This document shows positions 1 through 9,093 of a stretch of 64,000 nt of DNA, one piece after another. The notes beneath the pieces were generated by a model. The model was not told the origin of the DNA. It was given only the letters and a program-made list of their open reading frames with translations, and searched no databases. The DNA comes from Shouchella rhizosphaerae (GTDB taxonomy: Bacteria; Bacillota; Bacilli; Bacillales; Bacillaceae_D), in contig NZ_FRBS01000004.1 of the NCBI RefSeq assembly GCF_900142675.1, positions 412,380 through 476,379 of the forward strand, read 5' to 3'. Every line of letters begins with the position of its first letter. Position 1 is the stretch's first letter. The position numbers and the translations under genes were made by a program.

Positions 1-504
1 ATTAGCAATACGATGATTTTTGTGTTGATTATCTTAGCTATCACTCAAATTATGGTAGAATCAGGGGCGATTGACCGCATTTTGGACTTTGTTACTAAAA
101 AGGTTGCAAAAGGGGTACGTTCTGCAGAATTATCTATCATTTTTGTTACGACGCTTATTTCTACACCTATTTCGCATAATACAGTTGCAGCGTTACTTGT
201 TGGACCAGGATTTGTTAGAAAAATTGGCGATAGGTTTAATCTGTCACCGTCCCGAAAAGCCATCCTGATGGATTGTTCTGTCACAACCCTTTATTTCACG
301 ATTCCGTGGCATAGCACGATCATCACATGGTACGGACAGCTATCCTTAGCGGCTAATAAATGGGGAATTCCATTGCCAAATATTTTAACTTCATTCCTTA
401 ATCCGTACGCCTGGTCTCTTTTTATCATCATTGTTATTGCTGCCATTACAGGCTGGAAACGAACTTATGCTACTCAAAAGGATGATGAAAGCACGGCGAT
501 ATGA
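1..504 (+). CDS. NhaC-type Na+/H+ antiporter, C-terminal part
   Basis: The reading frame is open from the first base of the window, so the true start lies upstream; the stop is TGA at 502-504. The visible 167 codons contain three or four hydrophobic segments and a stretch around ISHNTVAALLVGPGF that resembles the C-terminal half of NhaC-type cation/proton antiporters, membrane proteins that exchange internal Na+ for external H+ or another substrate. Such exchangers suit an alkaliphile. The assignment to the NhaC superfamily is moderate because the N-terminal half is missing; another permease of the ion-transporter superfamily is possible. Confidence 0.6.
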   Translation: MSNTMIFVLIILAITQIMVESGAIDRILDFVTKKVAKGVRSAELSIIFVTTLISTPISHNTVAALLVGPGFVRKIGDRFNLSPSRKAILMDCSVTTLYFTIPWHSTIITWYGQLSLAANKWGIPLPNILTSFLNPYAWSLFIIIVIAAITGWKRTYATQKDDESTAI

Positions 505-550
505 GTATGTGCTAAACAGGGTAGCGTTCAGTCGTGCCGTTTTTATTTAA

Positions 551-1065
551 AAAATTGTCAATTCAAGCGCAACAGTTCATGGGTAACCTGCCTCGTGGGC
601 TGTTCGCCATCGTAAGCATTTTCTTAGTTGGCCATTGATAGAATCAATACAAGCAAAATCCGTCCCTTCGGGTAGAACTCTCGCAGAAACCGATTTTCAT
701 TCTCGTTACTGCCTCTTGGCCAAGAAGAATAAGGATCCGCAAAATAAAGGAAAGAGTTTGTTTACTCGATGGATGCATAACAAGCAAACTCTTTTCCACG
801 CTCTACGGTGGCTGTTTGAATGGCGTATTTAGGTAAAGAAGTTTTCAGCTTTCAAATGGCTTCCTCCGTAGAGACGGCCATGTCCAGTTCCCAATGGCCA
901 AATGTCTGTCGTTTTCGGATCTCTTTAAGCCGCTGCTTGATTGATGGACTGGACCAACAGTGAACGCCCACGGGGGCATAGTGTTTTTGGTTTTCCATTG
1001 ACGACGACGCAGCACAGACGCTGTCCGTTGTAAACGCCCTTGATAGACCCACCACAGACTCTTTC
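551..1065 (-). pseudogene. Decayed IS30-family transposase
   Basis: On the minus strand, broken frames line up in order with an IS30-type transposase. First comes a segment with RRRQWKTKNTMPP (about 1040-965), then after a frame change QRLKEIRKRQTFGHWELD (about 945-860). Next come ATVERGKEFACYASIE (about 810-770), FADPYSSWPRGSNENENRF (about 745-690) and finally LRKCLRWRTAHEAG (about 635-595). FGHWE, the DRGKEF-like motif and the PYSSWxRGxNEN motif are hallmarks of the DDE domain of this family. The 5' half of the gene is missing, an internal piece of roughly 100 bases has been lost, and stops and frameshifts interrupt it, so it cannot encode an active enzyme. Confidence 0.8.
554..575 (-). repeat. 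Probable terminal inverted repeat of the IS30 relic
   Basis: Just after the transposase C-terminus, the minus strand reads GTTGCGCTTGAATTGACAAT, which resembles terminal repeats of IS30-family elements. I found no matching copy beyond position 1065, consistent with loss of the other end of the element. Confidence 0.45.
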
Positions 1066-1201
1066 TTTCTTATTCCTTTGGCTGAATCTTGGTGAGAAAC
1101 CTATTCGACTCTACTAGTTTATTCATTTGTTACATAACCATCAAGAACTAACATTCGTTTCTGCCTTTATCTTCTGAATACCAAACATCAAAATGAAATG
1201 T

Positions 1202-1248
1202 AAAAAATCAAGATTAGGAAACATTACCTTCACTAATCTCGATTTTTT
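1202..1248 (-). terminator. Rho-independent terminator of the VOC gene
   Basis: The minus strand carries an inverted repeat (ATCGAGATTAG paired with CTAATCTTGAT, one mismatch) flanked by A6 and T6 runs, just after the stop codon of the gene ending at 1257. Confidence 0.7.
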
Positions 1249-1256
1249 AAGAAATC

Positions 1257-1691
1257 CTATTCAAAGTCTTCACTTAGAATGTCTACACGTTCTTCAAAAG
1301 ATACCTCCCGATGAATTTCATGCAACATCCACACGTAACCATTGCTATCAGAAAACATCGCATTGGAGACGCCCATTTTTTCAATTCTTGTGACAGGCTG
1401 AATTTCTTTTACATTTGCTGCAATTGCTTTCGCATAGGTTTCTTTAATATCTGGAACCACGATATTAAACCAAAATGATTGTGTGTCACCTTCTTTTGGG
1501 GCAAAAAGTTGATATTCATGATTTTCATCAAGCATATGGAAACGTGTACCATAGATATTAAATACTGCTTCGTTATTTCCAACTTTAAAATTTGTCTCCT
1601 CTACTACCTCAACATCAAAAATAGCTTTGTATTGCTCCAAAGCAGCTTTACTGTCTTTTACAACAAAATCGAATTCAACTCCATGAAACAT
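1257..1691 (-). CDS. VOC-family (glyoxalase/PhnB-like) protein
   Basis: A 144-residue protein with the two-module beta-alpha-beta fold pattern of the vicinal-oxygen-chelate superfamily, closest in style to PhnB-like proteins: FDFVVKDSKAALEQYKAIF near the N-terminus and SNAMFSDSNGYVWMLHEI near residues 108-126. Family members bind a metal and act as lyases, dioxygenases or resistance proteins; no specific substrate can be named. The start is supported by an AGGAGAG ribosome site 7-8 bases upstream. It is a single-gene unit with its own terminator. Confidence 0.75.
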   Translation of the reverse strand: MFHGVEFDFVVKDSKAALEQYKAIFDVEVVEETNFKVGNNEAVFNIYGTRFHMLDENHEYQLFAPKEGDTQSFWFNIVVPDIKETYAKAIAANVKEIQPVTRIEKMGVSNAMFSDSNGYVWMLHEIHREVSFEERVDILSEDFE

Positions 1692-2087
1692 TTGACCACT
1701 CTCCTATAATTTAGCTTCGCCTTTTACAATTCCTTCAATCATATTCTGCGATAAAATTTATTATATAGCCTGCTTTAAATATTTTATTAAATCATATGGA
1801 CAAAAACATTACATTTGTTTTCAGCATGTTAATCTAATGATTACCATTGACCTTGATATTTTGATTCAATTATTCAGTCCATATAAGAGTAGGTCTTATT
1901 TATAACAGAGTCAAGTCGTTTACTTTGTTCGCAATATTGTTCCAGAATATGACTGATTGTGGTATAAGCTTATTTTACTTTCTCCTCCCCTTTAAACAAA
2001 GCATATCTACAGGGGTATGTTAAGTCCTTACCACTCTGGCTAATTCCCATTTGGTAAAATGGCTTATAAACAGTACTTCGATAAGAA
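1692..2087. other. AT-rich intergenic stretch without recognisable gene
   Basis: Between the VOC gene and the guaA terminator. I see no open frame with a ribosome site, no strong hairpin and no known riboswitch. It must hold the promoter of the VOC gene (minus strand, 1700-1800), but no convincing -35/-10 pair can be singled out. Confidence 0.4.
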
Positions 2088-2122
2088 TTAAAAAGAGAGA
2101 TATTGCTTTTACACAATATCCC
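2088..2122 (-). terminator. Terminator of guaA
   Basis: On the minus strand GATATTG (2120-2114) pairs with CAATATC (2105-2099), followed by TCTCTTTTT. It lies about 90 bases after the guaA stop. Confidence 0.65.
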
Positions 2123-2210
2123 CTTTTCTTTTGGTCGAGATCCTATTCATTTATACGTACCATCAAAATGCCTTCAAATCAACGTTTTCACTTCAAATGC
2201 TCTCGGTGAA

Positions 2211-3758
2211 TTACTCCCACTCAATCGTGGAAGGCGGCTTGCTCGTAATGTCGTACACAATCCGGTTGACATGTTCGACTTCGTTGACGATCCGGGTGGA
2301 GATGATTTCAAGCACATCCCATGGAATGCGCGCCCAATCTGACGTCATGCCGTCAATGGAAGTAACGGCGCGGATGCCGACGGTGTAATCGTATGTGCGT
2401 GTGTCGCCCATGACGCCAACGCTGCGCATATTCGGCAGTGCCGTAAAGTATTGCCAAATTTCGCGGTCAAGCCCGGCTTTTTTGATTTCTTCACGCAAGA
2501 TTGCGTCTGATTCACGGACAATTTTTAGCTTCTCATCGGTAATTTCGCCGAGGACGCGAATGCCGAGGCCTGGGCCAGGGAATGGTTGGCGCCATACGAT
2601 CTCATCTGGAATGCCAAGTTCTGTGCCAAGAGCACGCACTTCGTCTTTAAATAGCGCATTGAGTGGCTCAATTAATTCAAACGCCATGTCTTCTGGCAAG
2701 CCGCCAACGTTATGGTGCGATTTAATCGTTTGGGCCGTGTCTGTTCCTGACTCAATGATATCGGTGTAGAGTGTTCCTTGAGCGAGGAAGTCCATTTTCT
2801 TATCTTTTAGTTTTGCTGATTCTTCATCAAAGACGTAAATAAATTCGTTGCCGATAATTTTCCGTTTTTGTTCTGGATCGGTGACGCCTTTTAATTTAGT
2901 CAAGAACCGTTCTGATGCGTCAATTTTGACGACATTCATGTTAAAGCCTTGGGTGAATGTTTCCATGACGCTTTCTGCTTCCCCTTTGCGAAGCAAGCCA
3001 TGGTCAATGAACATGCATGTCAATTGATCGCCAATTGCTTTATGGATGAGCACCGCTACTACAGAGGAGTCAACGCCACCGCTTAATGCACACAGTACGT
3101 GGCGGTCGCCAACTTGTTCGCGGATTTTCTTGATTTCCTCTTCAATGAAGTTTTCCATTGACCAATCGCCTTTAGCGCCGCAAATGTCAAAAGCAAAGTT
3201 TTTCAAAAGGTCATTGCCAAATTCGGAATGGCGCACTTCTGGATGAAACTGCACGCCGTACAAGTTGCGGGACTCGTCGCTCATAGCTGCAACTGGGCAA
3301 GAAGGATTGGAAGCGTCGACGGTAAAGCCCTCTGGCGGAGCCACAATTTTGTCGCCATGGCTCATCCAGACGGTTTGCTCAATGGGCAAGCCTTTAAAGA
3401 GCGGCGATTGGTTTTCGACATTTAGTAACGCTTTTCCGTATTCACGATGGGAAGCCTTGTCGACTTTGCCGCCAAAGTGGTGCGTCATTAATTGGACGCC
3501 ATAACAAATCCCTAAAATCGGAATGCCTAAATCATAAATGGCAGGGTCGCATTTAGGAGAGCCTTCTACATACGCGCTGTTAGGCCCGCCCGAAAAGATA
3601 ATGCCGATTGGGTTCATTTCTTTTAATTCATCCGCCGTCAGTTTGTGCGAATGCAGTTCGCTATACACACCGAGGTCGCGGATACGTCTTGTGATCAGTT
3701 GATTGTATTGCCCACCAAAGTCAAGGACAACAATCGTTTCATGATTCGTTACTTGCAT
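2211..3758 (-). CDS. guaA: GMP synthase (glutamine-hydrolysing)
   Basis: Cytosolic enzyme that aminates XMP to GMP using glutamine and ATP. The 515-residue length is standard. The N-terminal class I glutamine amidotransferase domain shows the nucleophile in GICYGVQ (Cys85) and the partner residues in GVQFHPE (His172, Glu174). The ATP-pyrophosphatase domain begins with the P-loop SGGVDSS (about 226-232), and the C-terminal dimerisation domain ends in PPSTIEWE as usual. The start ATG has AAAGGGTGA upstream. It follows the yeaC-yeaD-yebA cluster as in Bacillus subtilis, but a 200-base gap precedes it, so it may have its own promoter. I see no purine riboswitch in that gap. Confidence 0.97.
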
Positions 3759-3957
3759 GCAGCTTCACCCTTTGCTAAAGAAATTCTATATAGGAAAAAA
3801 TCAATCACTATCGCAAATAAAACGGCTACAAGAGCAATCGCCCCTCGGCATTGCCTTTGCAGCCATATAAATGAATGCTCTCCCATTTGTTTGGGGCTCA
3901 CGCATTTCTTTATGCAGCTTATACGCCAATAATCATAACAAGCCCACTTGAATGCGG

Positions 3958-6168
3958 TCAAGTTCTGATTTTGTTCAGGATGTTTTTCCAATTTTCATGA
4001 AAGCGGTCCCCGTCAATGTCAGGTTTTTTATTGCTGTATAAATATTGCTCGTAAGCTTCGGTTAGCTCCCGCATTCCAGTAGACTCCAGTTCGCTGTCCA
4101 CGTCGGTTGCATATTCACGCAATGTTTGCGTTGTTTTTCGCTTGTAGCCATGAAAACCGAGCAACCATAGCAAGCGCTCATAAGAACGGACAAAGGACTC
4201 TGTTCGCCCGTCATTTTTGTACATACCGTTTACGTAAGCACGGGCAATTGCTTTGCGGAACAGAAACAAAACCAACGCCGCCACTGCAAGTATCCCTATG
4301 GCGGCTCCTAGCCACCAGCTCGGGCCTTCTTTTGTTTGGCCTAACGTTTGTGATGCCTCTGTTTCTTCTTCGTTTTCAGGCTCTTGCACTTCGTCTTCAT
4401 CCTGCTCTGGCTCTTCTCTTTGTTCAGGCTCGACATCCTCCTCATCGCGGTTTTCGATGTCGATTTCGGGCTGCTGAAAGGAAAAACCTGAAAAACTAGG
4501 CGTCGGTTCAAACGGCACCCAGCCGACTTCCGGAAAATATACTTCTACCCAAGAATGGGCATTGCTATTGGCAATTACGTATTCTTGATAGGTTTCATCT
4601 TCGCCGACAGTTCCCTGTGCTTCCCCCTCTGTAAACCCTTTGGCCCATCTAGTCGGTATGTCAAGTGTTCGCAGCATAACGGCCATCGCTGTTGAAAAGT
4701 TATCGCAATACCCTCTCGCTGTTTCAAACAAAAACTGGTCGACATAGTCTTGGCCTTCTGCGGGAATAGCCACATTTTCTGTTTCGTATTCAAAATTGGG
4801 CCCGCTTAAATATTGTTCAATCGCAACGGCCATGTCGTACTGGTTGTCCGCGTCTTTCGTAATGTCTTCGGCCAACTCACCGATACGTTCAGGCAATTCT
4901 TCTGGCAATGCTAAATAATCGGCTAGCTCTTCGTCGTTGCTGTAATCAGGTCGGCCAATATTGCGCAAGCCTTCCACATAGTACGTTTGCTCGTAAAATT
5001 GAAACTCGTATCGTTGCGGCACCAATTCGCCATTCGCGACTGTGGCCATCGCTGAAACAGGGTCCATTTGCAACGGATAATCTTGTTCGCCGACTAAATC
5101 TGTTACCGTTGGCGAGGCAAGCTCTCCTGGGTAAAATAAGTGGCCGAATTGTTGCTCCCCTTCACTATACAATTGCAACTCCGCCTGCTGCGTTTCTACT
5201 TCAACGGCATCAGCACGTTTGCTTTCTTGCAACGGCGGGGTCACACTCCGCTCTTCGACTTCTAATGAGTCAGAAAGCTGCCAACCTCTTCCCGTATACT
5301 CGTTTTTTGTCTCCCCTTTCCAATATTGGCCGCTTTCTACCCGAGCAATAAAAATAGGCGTGTCATCTTGGACAAAGCCGCCACCAAGGCGGCGATCATC
5401 CTCACTGTAGCCAATCCGTTGCACAGGTGTGCCTATACCGCTCGGAACAAAGCCAAATACCGATTGGAGATAAGGAAGAGGGTCAGGCCACTGCGGCTCA
5501 GGTTTTGGCATCGCATAGCCAATCGACGCTGCTAGCATGATAAACACGCCTAGCAAAGCAAATGAGCGGCCAAATGTGCGAAACGATAAAACAGCGTGCG
5601 TGCCTTTCTGTTCGCCGCGTTTAAGCAACAGCAGCAGCCCAAACAGAAACAACCCAACGATAAAGGTGCGAACAATCGCCCAGCTCCCGCTATAATCGGT
5701 AAATGTGTCAATTATACCAATATAGACGATGCTGATCGCTAAAAAGAGCAATATTCTCCGTGCTTGGACAATCCAGTAAAACAGTAGGTAACTGAGGATG
5801 GACAAAAGAATTAAAAATAAAAACGTCCGGTGCATATCGGTAATGTCGGCCAAATTGCCAGCCGTCAGCAAATAGATGTTATAAAAGAGATCATCTAAAA
5901 AAGTAAACATCCACATTTGCTCAGTGCTTGATTCTGGAAACAACAGATACAACGCTCCGAGAATGGCAGCAAGGCGAAAAAGCAATGACCAAACAAGGTG
6001 GATTTTAAAGAATGTGATCAAGAAAAACACAGCAGAAACGGCGACAAATAGAGCAATCGAATCTGTGTGCGTAATTTCTGAGACAGGATAGAGCCATTCC
6101 ATCAGTAAAAGAAAACCGAACATGTATAACACAAAATCACGATAAAGTTGCCTTTTTTTATGCATCAT
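3958..6168 (-). CDS. yebA: Transglutaminase-like membrane protein (YebA/TgpA type)
   Basis: A membrane protein of about 736 residues. The N-terminal third has at least six hydrophobic segments. A long extracellular region carries a transglutaminase-like domain: Cys in RGYCDNFS (residue 497 counting from an upstream TTG at 6195), His in NAHSWVEVYFP (547) and an acidic third residue in PFEPTP (563). An acidic, Glu-rich linker, one further membrane helix (VLFLF region) and a C-terminal DUF4129-like tail follow. Function is unproven; homologues are membrane proteases or transglutaminases. The first codon is uncertain: TTG 6195, GTG 6174, ATG 6168 and ATG 6165 are all in frame; ATG 6168 is used here. 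It overlaps the end of the DUF58 gene, which implies translational coupling. Confidence 0.85.
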   Translation of the reverse strand: MMHKKRQLYRDFVLYMFGFLLLMEWLYPVSEITHTDSIALFVAVSAVFFLITFFKIHLVWSLLFRLAAILGALYLLFPESSTEQMWMFTFLDDLFYNIYLLTAGNLADITDMHRTFLFLILLSILSYLLFYWIVQARRILLFLAISIVYIGIIDTFTDYSGSWAIVRTFIVGLFLFGLLLLLKRGEQKGTHAVLSFRTFGRSFALLGVFIMLAASIGYAMPKPEPQWPDPLPYLQSVFGFVPSGIGTPVQRIGYSEDDRRLGGGFVQDDTPIFIARVESGQYWKGETKNEYTGRGWQLSDSLEVEERSVTPPLQESKRADAVEVETQQAELQLYSEGEQQFGHLFYPGELASPTVTDLVGEQDYPLQMDPVSAMATVANGELVPQRYEFQFYEQTYYVEGLRNIGRPDYSNDEELADYLALPEELPERIGELAEDITKDADNQYDMAVAIEQYLSGPNFEYETENVAIPAEGQDYVDQFLFETARGYCDNFSTAMAVMLRTLDIPTRWAKGFTEGEAQGTVGEDETYQEYVIANSNAHSWVEVYFPEVGWVPFEPTPSFSGFSFQQPEIDIENRDEEDVEPEQREEPEQDEDEVQEPENEEETEASQTLGQTKEGPSWWLGAAIGILAVAALVLFLFRKAIARAYVNGMYKNDGRTESFVRSYERLLWLLGFHGYKRKTTQTLREYATDVDSELESTGMRELTEAYEQYLYSNKKPDIDGDRFHENWKNILNKIRT

Positions 6169-7333
6169 CCGCACTTTGCCTCTTGCCCTCCTCAAACTGG
6201 GGATGGAAAAGCTGTGCCTTTAACCGCTTAAATTGCTCCTGTTCCCACTCGCCAACTGGAGCAGCGGAAGCAACAAACACAAGCGTTTTACGTTTTTCAA
6301 GCTGCCGTACTAAACGAATGGTATTCTCTTCTATTTGCGGCGTTATCAATAGAGTCACCCCTCCTAGTAGCTGAAGATTAGGAGGCAGGTGGGCTTGCTT
6401 TTTCGTTTTCAATGGCTTCACTTTGGCAAGCAAACGCAAGCCTGATTTCCACGTTCGCTCATTAAGTTGCAGCTGATTCCAACCATTAGGATACGTATGC
6501 AAACCAACCTCCGTACGTGCTGACACAAAAGTGGCTGCCAAAGACGCGGCCCAACTCACACTTTCTTCAAACCATTCTTTTTCTAGCTCGGTTTCCACTA
6601 CGCTCGGCAATAAAAATAACGATATTTCTTCGCTCTGGTCCGTTTCAAACTCTTTTGTGACGAGCCCTCCTACACCTGCCGAGCGCTTCCAATCAATTTG
6701 CGCCATGCGATCGCCTGCCACATAGGGGCGTACGCCAGAAACAGCGTGGTCCTCATGATTCTTTTTTAATTGCTTGGCTACATGTGAAACGCCGATTGTT
6801 CCTAAGCCATGCTTTACATAGTGATAAGCAGGGTAGACAAGCAACTCCGTCTGAATCGGAATCCTTTTTTTAACGCGGATAAGGCCAAACAAGTCATTTG
6901 CTGTTACAACCAGTTTGCCAAATTGTTGTTCCCCTCGTTGCAACGCTTTCGCCTCATACGAAAAGCGCAGCTCTTTTTTTAACGTGAAAAAGAAAATGGC
7001 TTCATGCCGCTCTGCCAATATCGAGGCAGGAACGTCGTCACTCGCTTCATAATAAAAAAATGGAAGCAGCCATGGCCTTGAGATCGTGATCTCTACATTA
7101 AATTCTTCACCTGCTCTTAGTTCCTGTTTTGATATATGGCGCGTGGCCTTCACTCCAAACAAGGAAAGACAAGAAACAAGACATGAACAAATAAACACAA
7201 TGACGACGCTATAAAACAAAAACCAACTGACAAAGCCGCCTTGGAACATGCCAAAGACAAAGGTAGCAGCTAGAATAAACAGGACAATCAACCATCGGAA
7301 AGCAAAATAAACAAATGGTTTTACTCGTTTCAT
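6158..7333 (-). CDS. yeaD: DUF58 family protein (YeaD)
   Basis: A 391-residue protein with two N-terminal membrane segments (about 9-55) and a DUF58 domain. The diagnostic motif YVAGDRMAQIDWKRSAGVGG lies about residue 205-225. DUF58 proteins are usually encoded next to MoxR ATPases and transglutaminase-like proteins, as here, and are thought to be partners or substrates of the ATPase, but no biochemical role is established. The start ATG overlaps the stop of the MoxR gene (TAATG at 7335-7331), and its 3' end overlaps the transglutaminase gene. Confidence 0.88.
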   Translation of the reverse strand: MKRVKPFVYFAFRWLIVLFILAATFVFGMFQGGFVSWFLFYSVVIVFICSCLVSCLSLFGVKATRHISKQELRAGEEFNVEITISRPWLLPFFYYEASDDVPASILAERHEAIFFFTLKKELRFSYEAKALQRGEQQFGKLVVTANDLFGLIRVKKRIPIQTELLVYPAYHYVKHGLGTIGVSHVAKQLKKNHEDHAVSGVRPYVAGDRMAQIDWKRSAGVGGLVTKEFETDQSEEISLFLLPSVVETELEKEWFEESVSWAASLAATFVSARTEVGLHTYPNGWNQLQLNERTWKSGLRLLAKVKPLKTKKQAHLPPNLQLLGGVTLLITPQIEENTIRLVRQLEKRKTLVFVASAAPVGEWEQEQFKRLKAQLFHPQFEEGKRQSADDA

Positions 7334-8292
7334 TAGGTTGCATGCCTTTTCCGCTCTACCGGAACGCGGATTTGTTTTATCAGATCAGCGAGTACTTCAT
7401 CTGCCGCTTCTTCACGCATGTGGACATCGTGCTGCAATCGAATTCGATGCCCGAGTACATAGGGTGCAACAGCTTTCACATCATCAGGAGCAACAAAATC
7501 ACGCCCCATTATGAGTGCGTAAGCTTGGCTTGTCCGCATCAGTGCAATGGAAGCGCGGGGGCTTGCGCCTAGTTCAATCTTTCCGCTCGTTCGAGTGGCA
7601 TGGACGATGTTTACTAAATACTCTTTGACATACTCGTCAATGTAAATGTTTTTGACTTCTTGCTGCAAAGCAGAAATTTCATCAAGTGTGACGACCGCTT
7701 CTAGATCCTCAATTGGATGTTTTTGCTCGACACGCCCTAAAAGTTCCAACTCTTCTTCAATCGTCGGGTAGCCTAAGCTAATTCGTACTAAAAACCGGTC
7801 CAATTGCGCTTCTGGAAGAGGAAATGTTCCAGAGTATTCAACTGGATTCTGAGTCGCCATGACAAAAAAGGGCGAATGGATGACCATCGTTTCCCCGTCA
7901 ACAGTGACGTTTCCTTCTTCTAGTGCCTCAAGTAAAGCAGATTGGGTTTTAGGCGACGTACGGTTAATTTCATCAGCAAGCACGACATTCGCCATAACTG
8001 GGCCAGGACGAAACTCAAATGCTTGCTTGTTTTGGTTGTAAATCGATACGCCCGTCACATCCGACGGCAGCAAGTCCGGAGTAAACTGGATTCGCTTAAA
8101 CGAGCCGTTAATTGTTTTCGCCATTGCTTTGACAAAAACGGTTTTGCCAACACCAGGCACATCTTCAAGAAGCACATGCCCCCCTGCAAGCAAGGCGACA
8201 AGGCTAAGGCGGATTTCCGCTCGTTTGCCAATCATCACTTTTTCAACATTTTCAATGATCTCATCTATTTTAGCTGTGCTTGTAGTCAACAA
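7333..8292 (-). CDS. yeaC: MoxR-type AAA+ ATPase (YeaC)
   Basis: A 319-residue AAA ATPase of the MoxR family, regulatory chaperones that act on the products of neighbouring genes. Walker A is DVPGVGKT (residues 44-51) and Walker B VVLADEIN (about 103-110). The arginine-containing sensor region and the C-terminal lid (SPRASIALMRTSQAYALIMGRDFV) are both present. The start is TTG at 8292 with GAGGGG eight bases upstream. It is the first gene of the yeaC-yeaD-yebA unit leading into guaA, the same order as in B. subtilis. Confidence 0.93.
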   Translation of the reverse strand: MLTTSTAKIDEIIENVEKVMIGKRAEIRLSLVALLAGGHVLLEDVPGVGKTVFVKAMAKTINGSFKRIQFTPDLLPSDVTGVSIYNQNKQAFEFRPGPVMANVVLADEINRTSPKTQSALLEALEEGNVTVDGETMVIHSPFFVMATQNPVEYSGTFPLPEAQLDRFLVRISLGYPTIEEELELLGRVEQKHPIEDLEAVVTLDEISALQQEVKNIYIDEYVKEYLVNIVHATRTSGKIELGASPRASIALMRTSQAYALIMGRDFVAPDDVKAVAPYVLGHRIRLQHDVHMREEAADEVLADLIKQIRVPVERKRHAT

Positions 8293-8374
8293 ATCCTAGG
8301 CCCCTCTCCGTTTCTTTTTTTCATTGTACCATTGTCCTGTTCTTTTATCATTACAGAACAAGCGTTAGCTTTCA

Positions 8375-8411
8375 CCGAAAAAACCGCGCACCTTTAAAGT
8401 GCACGGCTTTG
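8375..8411 (-). terminator. Terminator of the thioredoxin-like gene
   Basis: The minus strand reads CCGTGCAC, loop, GTGCGCGG followed by six T. It starts a few bases after the stop of the gene ending at 8416. Confidence 0.75.
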
Positions 8412-8415
8412 CTTG

Positions 8416-8973
8416 TTACAGTTGTGACATTGTTTGCAGCATGTCTGCTTCAATTTTATCCCAAGTTTCTTTTTGCTGGAACAGTTTTCGCGTTTTTGGG
8501 ATTAGTTCTGTCTTAAACGCTTCTTTATAGGCATCCGTTGCAGGATCAGGAAGCTGCTTTTTCCATTCGGTTACGAGCGCTTCTATCTCGCCAGCCCGTG
8601 GCCCCCATTTGCCTGCTTCTTTCCCTTCTCTATCGAAAAAGACGATAATCGGAATGGACCGGGCACGCCCATTGGTTAAGTACTGATCCATCAACTCAAG
8701 GTTTTCATCGCGGATTAAAAAACGAACATCCATTAAAGCCGTTTGCGCTAATTTAAGAAAAATCGGCACGTTTACCATCGCATCCCCACACCAATCAGCG
8801 GTAAGCACAACGGCTTTCATGCCTTTCCCTTGGAGGCGTTCCATTCCTTGCACAGCGTCCCCGCTAGGAATGTACTGATTGTATATGTGAAGCAACGTCT
8901 CTTTGTTTACTTCCATCGACTCTATGTAGTCTTGGGCACTCGCCCCTTTTTCAAACCAATCGAGAAGTGTCAT
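8416..8973 (-). CDS. Thioredoxin-like protein with a single active-site cysteine
   Basis: A 185-residue cytosolic protein with a thioredoxin fold: VVLTADWCGDAM (about 55-66) stands where thioredoxins carry WCGPC, and SIPIIVFFDREGKEAGKWGPR supplies the cis-proline strand. The second cysteine of the CxxC motif is Ala, so a normal dithiol reductase cycle is not possible from this motif. Members of this family are common and uncharacterised in Bacillaceae; a role in binding or glutathione/bacillithiol-like mixed disulfides is conceivable but unproven. Single gene with a strong terminator, divergent from the phosphoesterase gene. Confidence 0.75.
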   Translation of the reverse strand: MTLLDWFEKGASAQDYIESMEVNKETLLHIYNQYIPSGDAVQGMERLQGKGMKAVVLTADWCGDAMVNVPIFLKLAQTALMDVRFLIRDENLELMDQYLTNGRARSIPIIVFFDREGKEAGKWGPRAGEIEALVTEWKKQLPDPATDAYKEAFKTELIPKTRKLFQQKETWDKIEADMLQTMSQL

Positions 8974-9093
8974 AAGCTTGCTCCTTTTTTATTACTGATC
9001 GTACCATGCCTTAGGTCATGGGCGCAAAAAATTTGATCTTTCTAGACATATTTTTGCTGACAATCCAAACACTACATTTAAAGGAGTGGTGAG

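Noticed and set aside
3759-3957. Possible purine riboswitch in front of guaA
   Set aside because: None of the conserved loop sequences of the purine aptamer can be found on the minus strand here.
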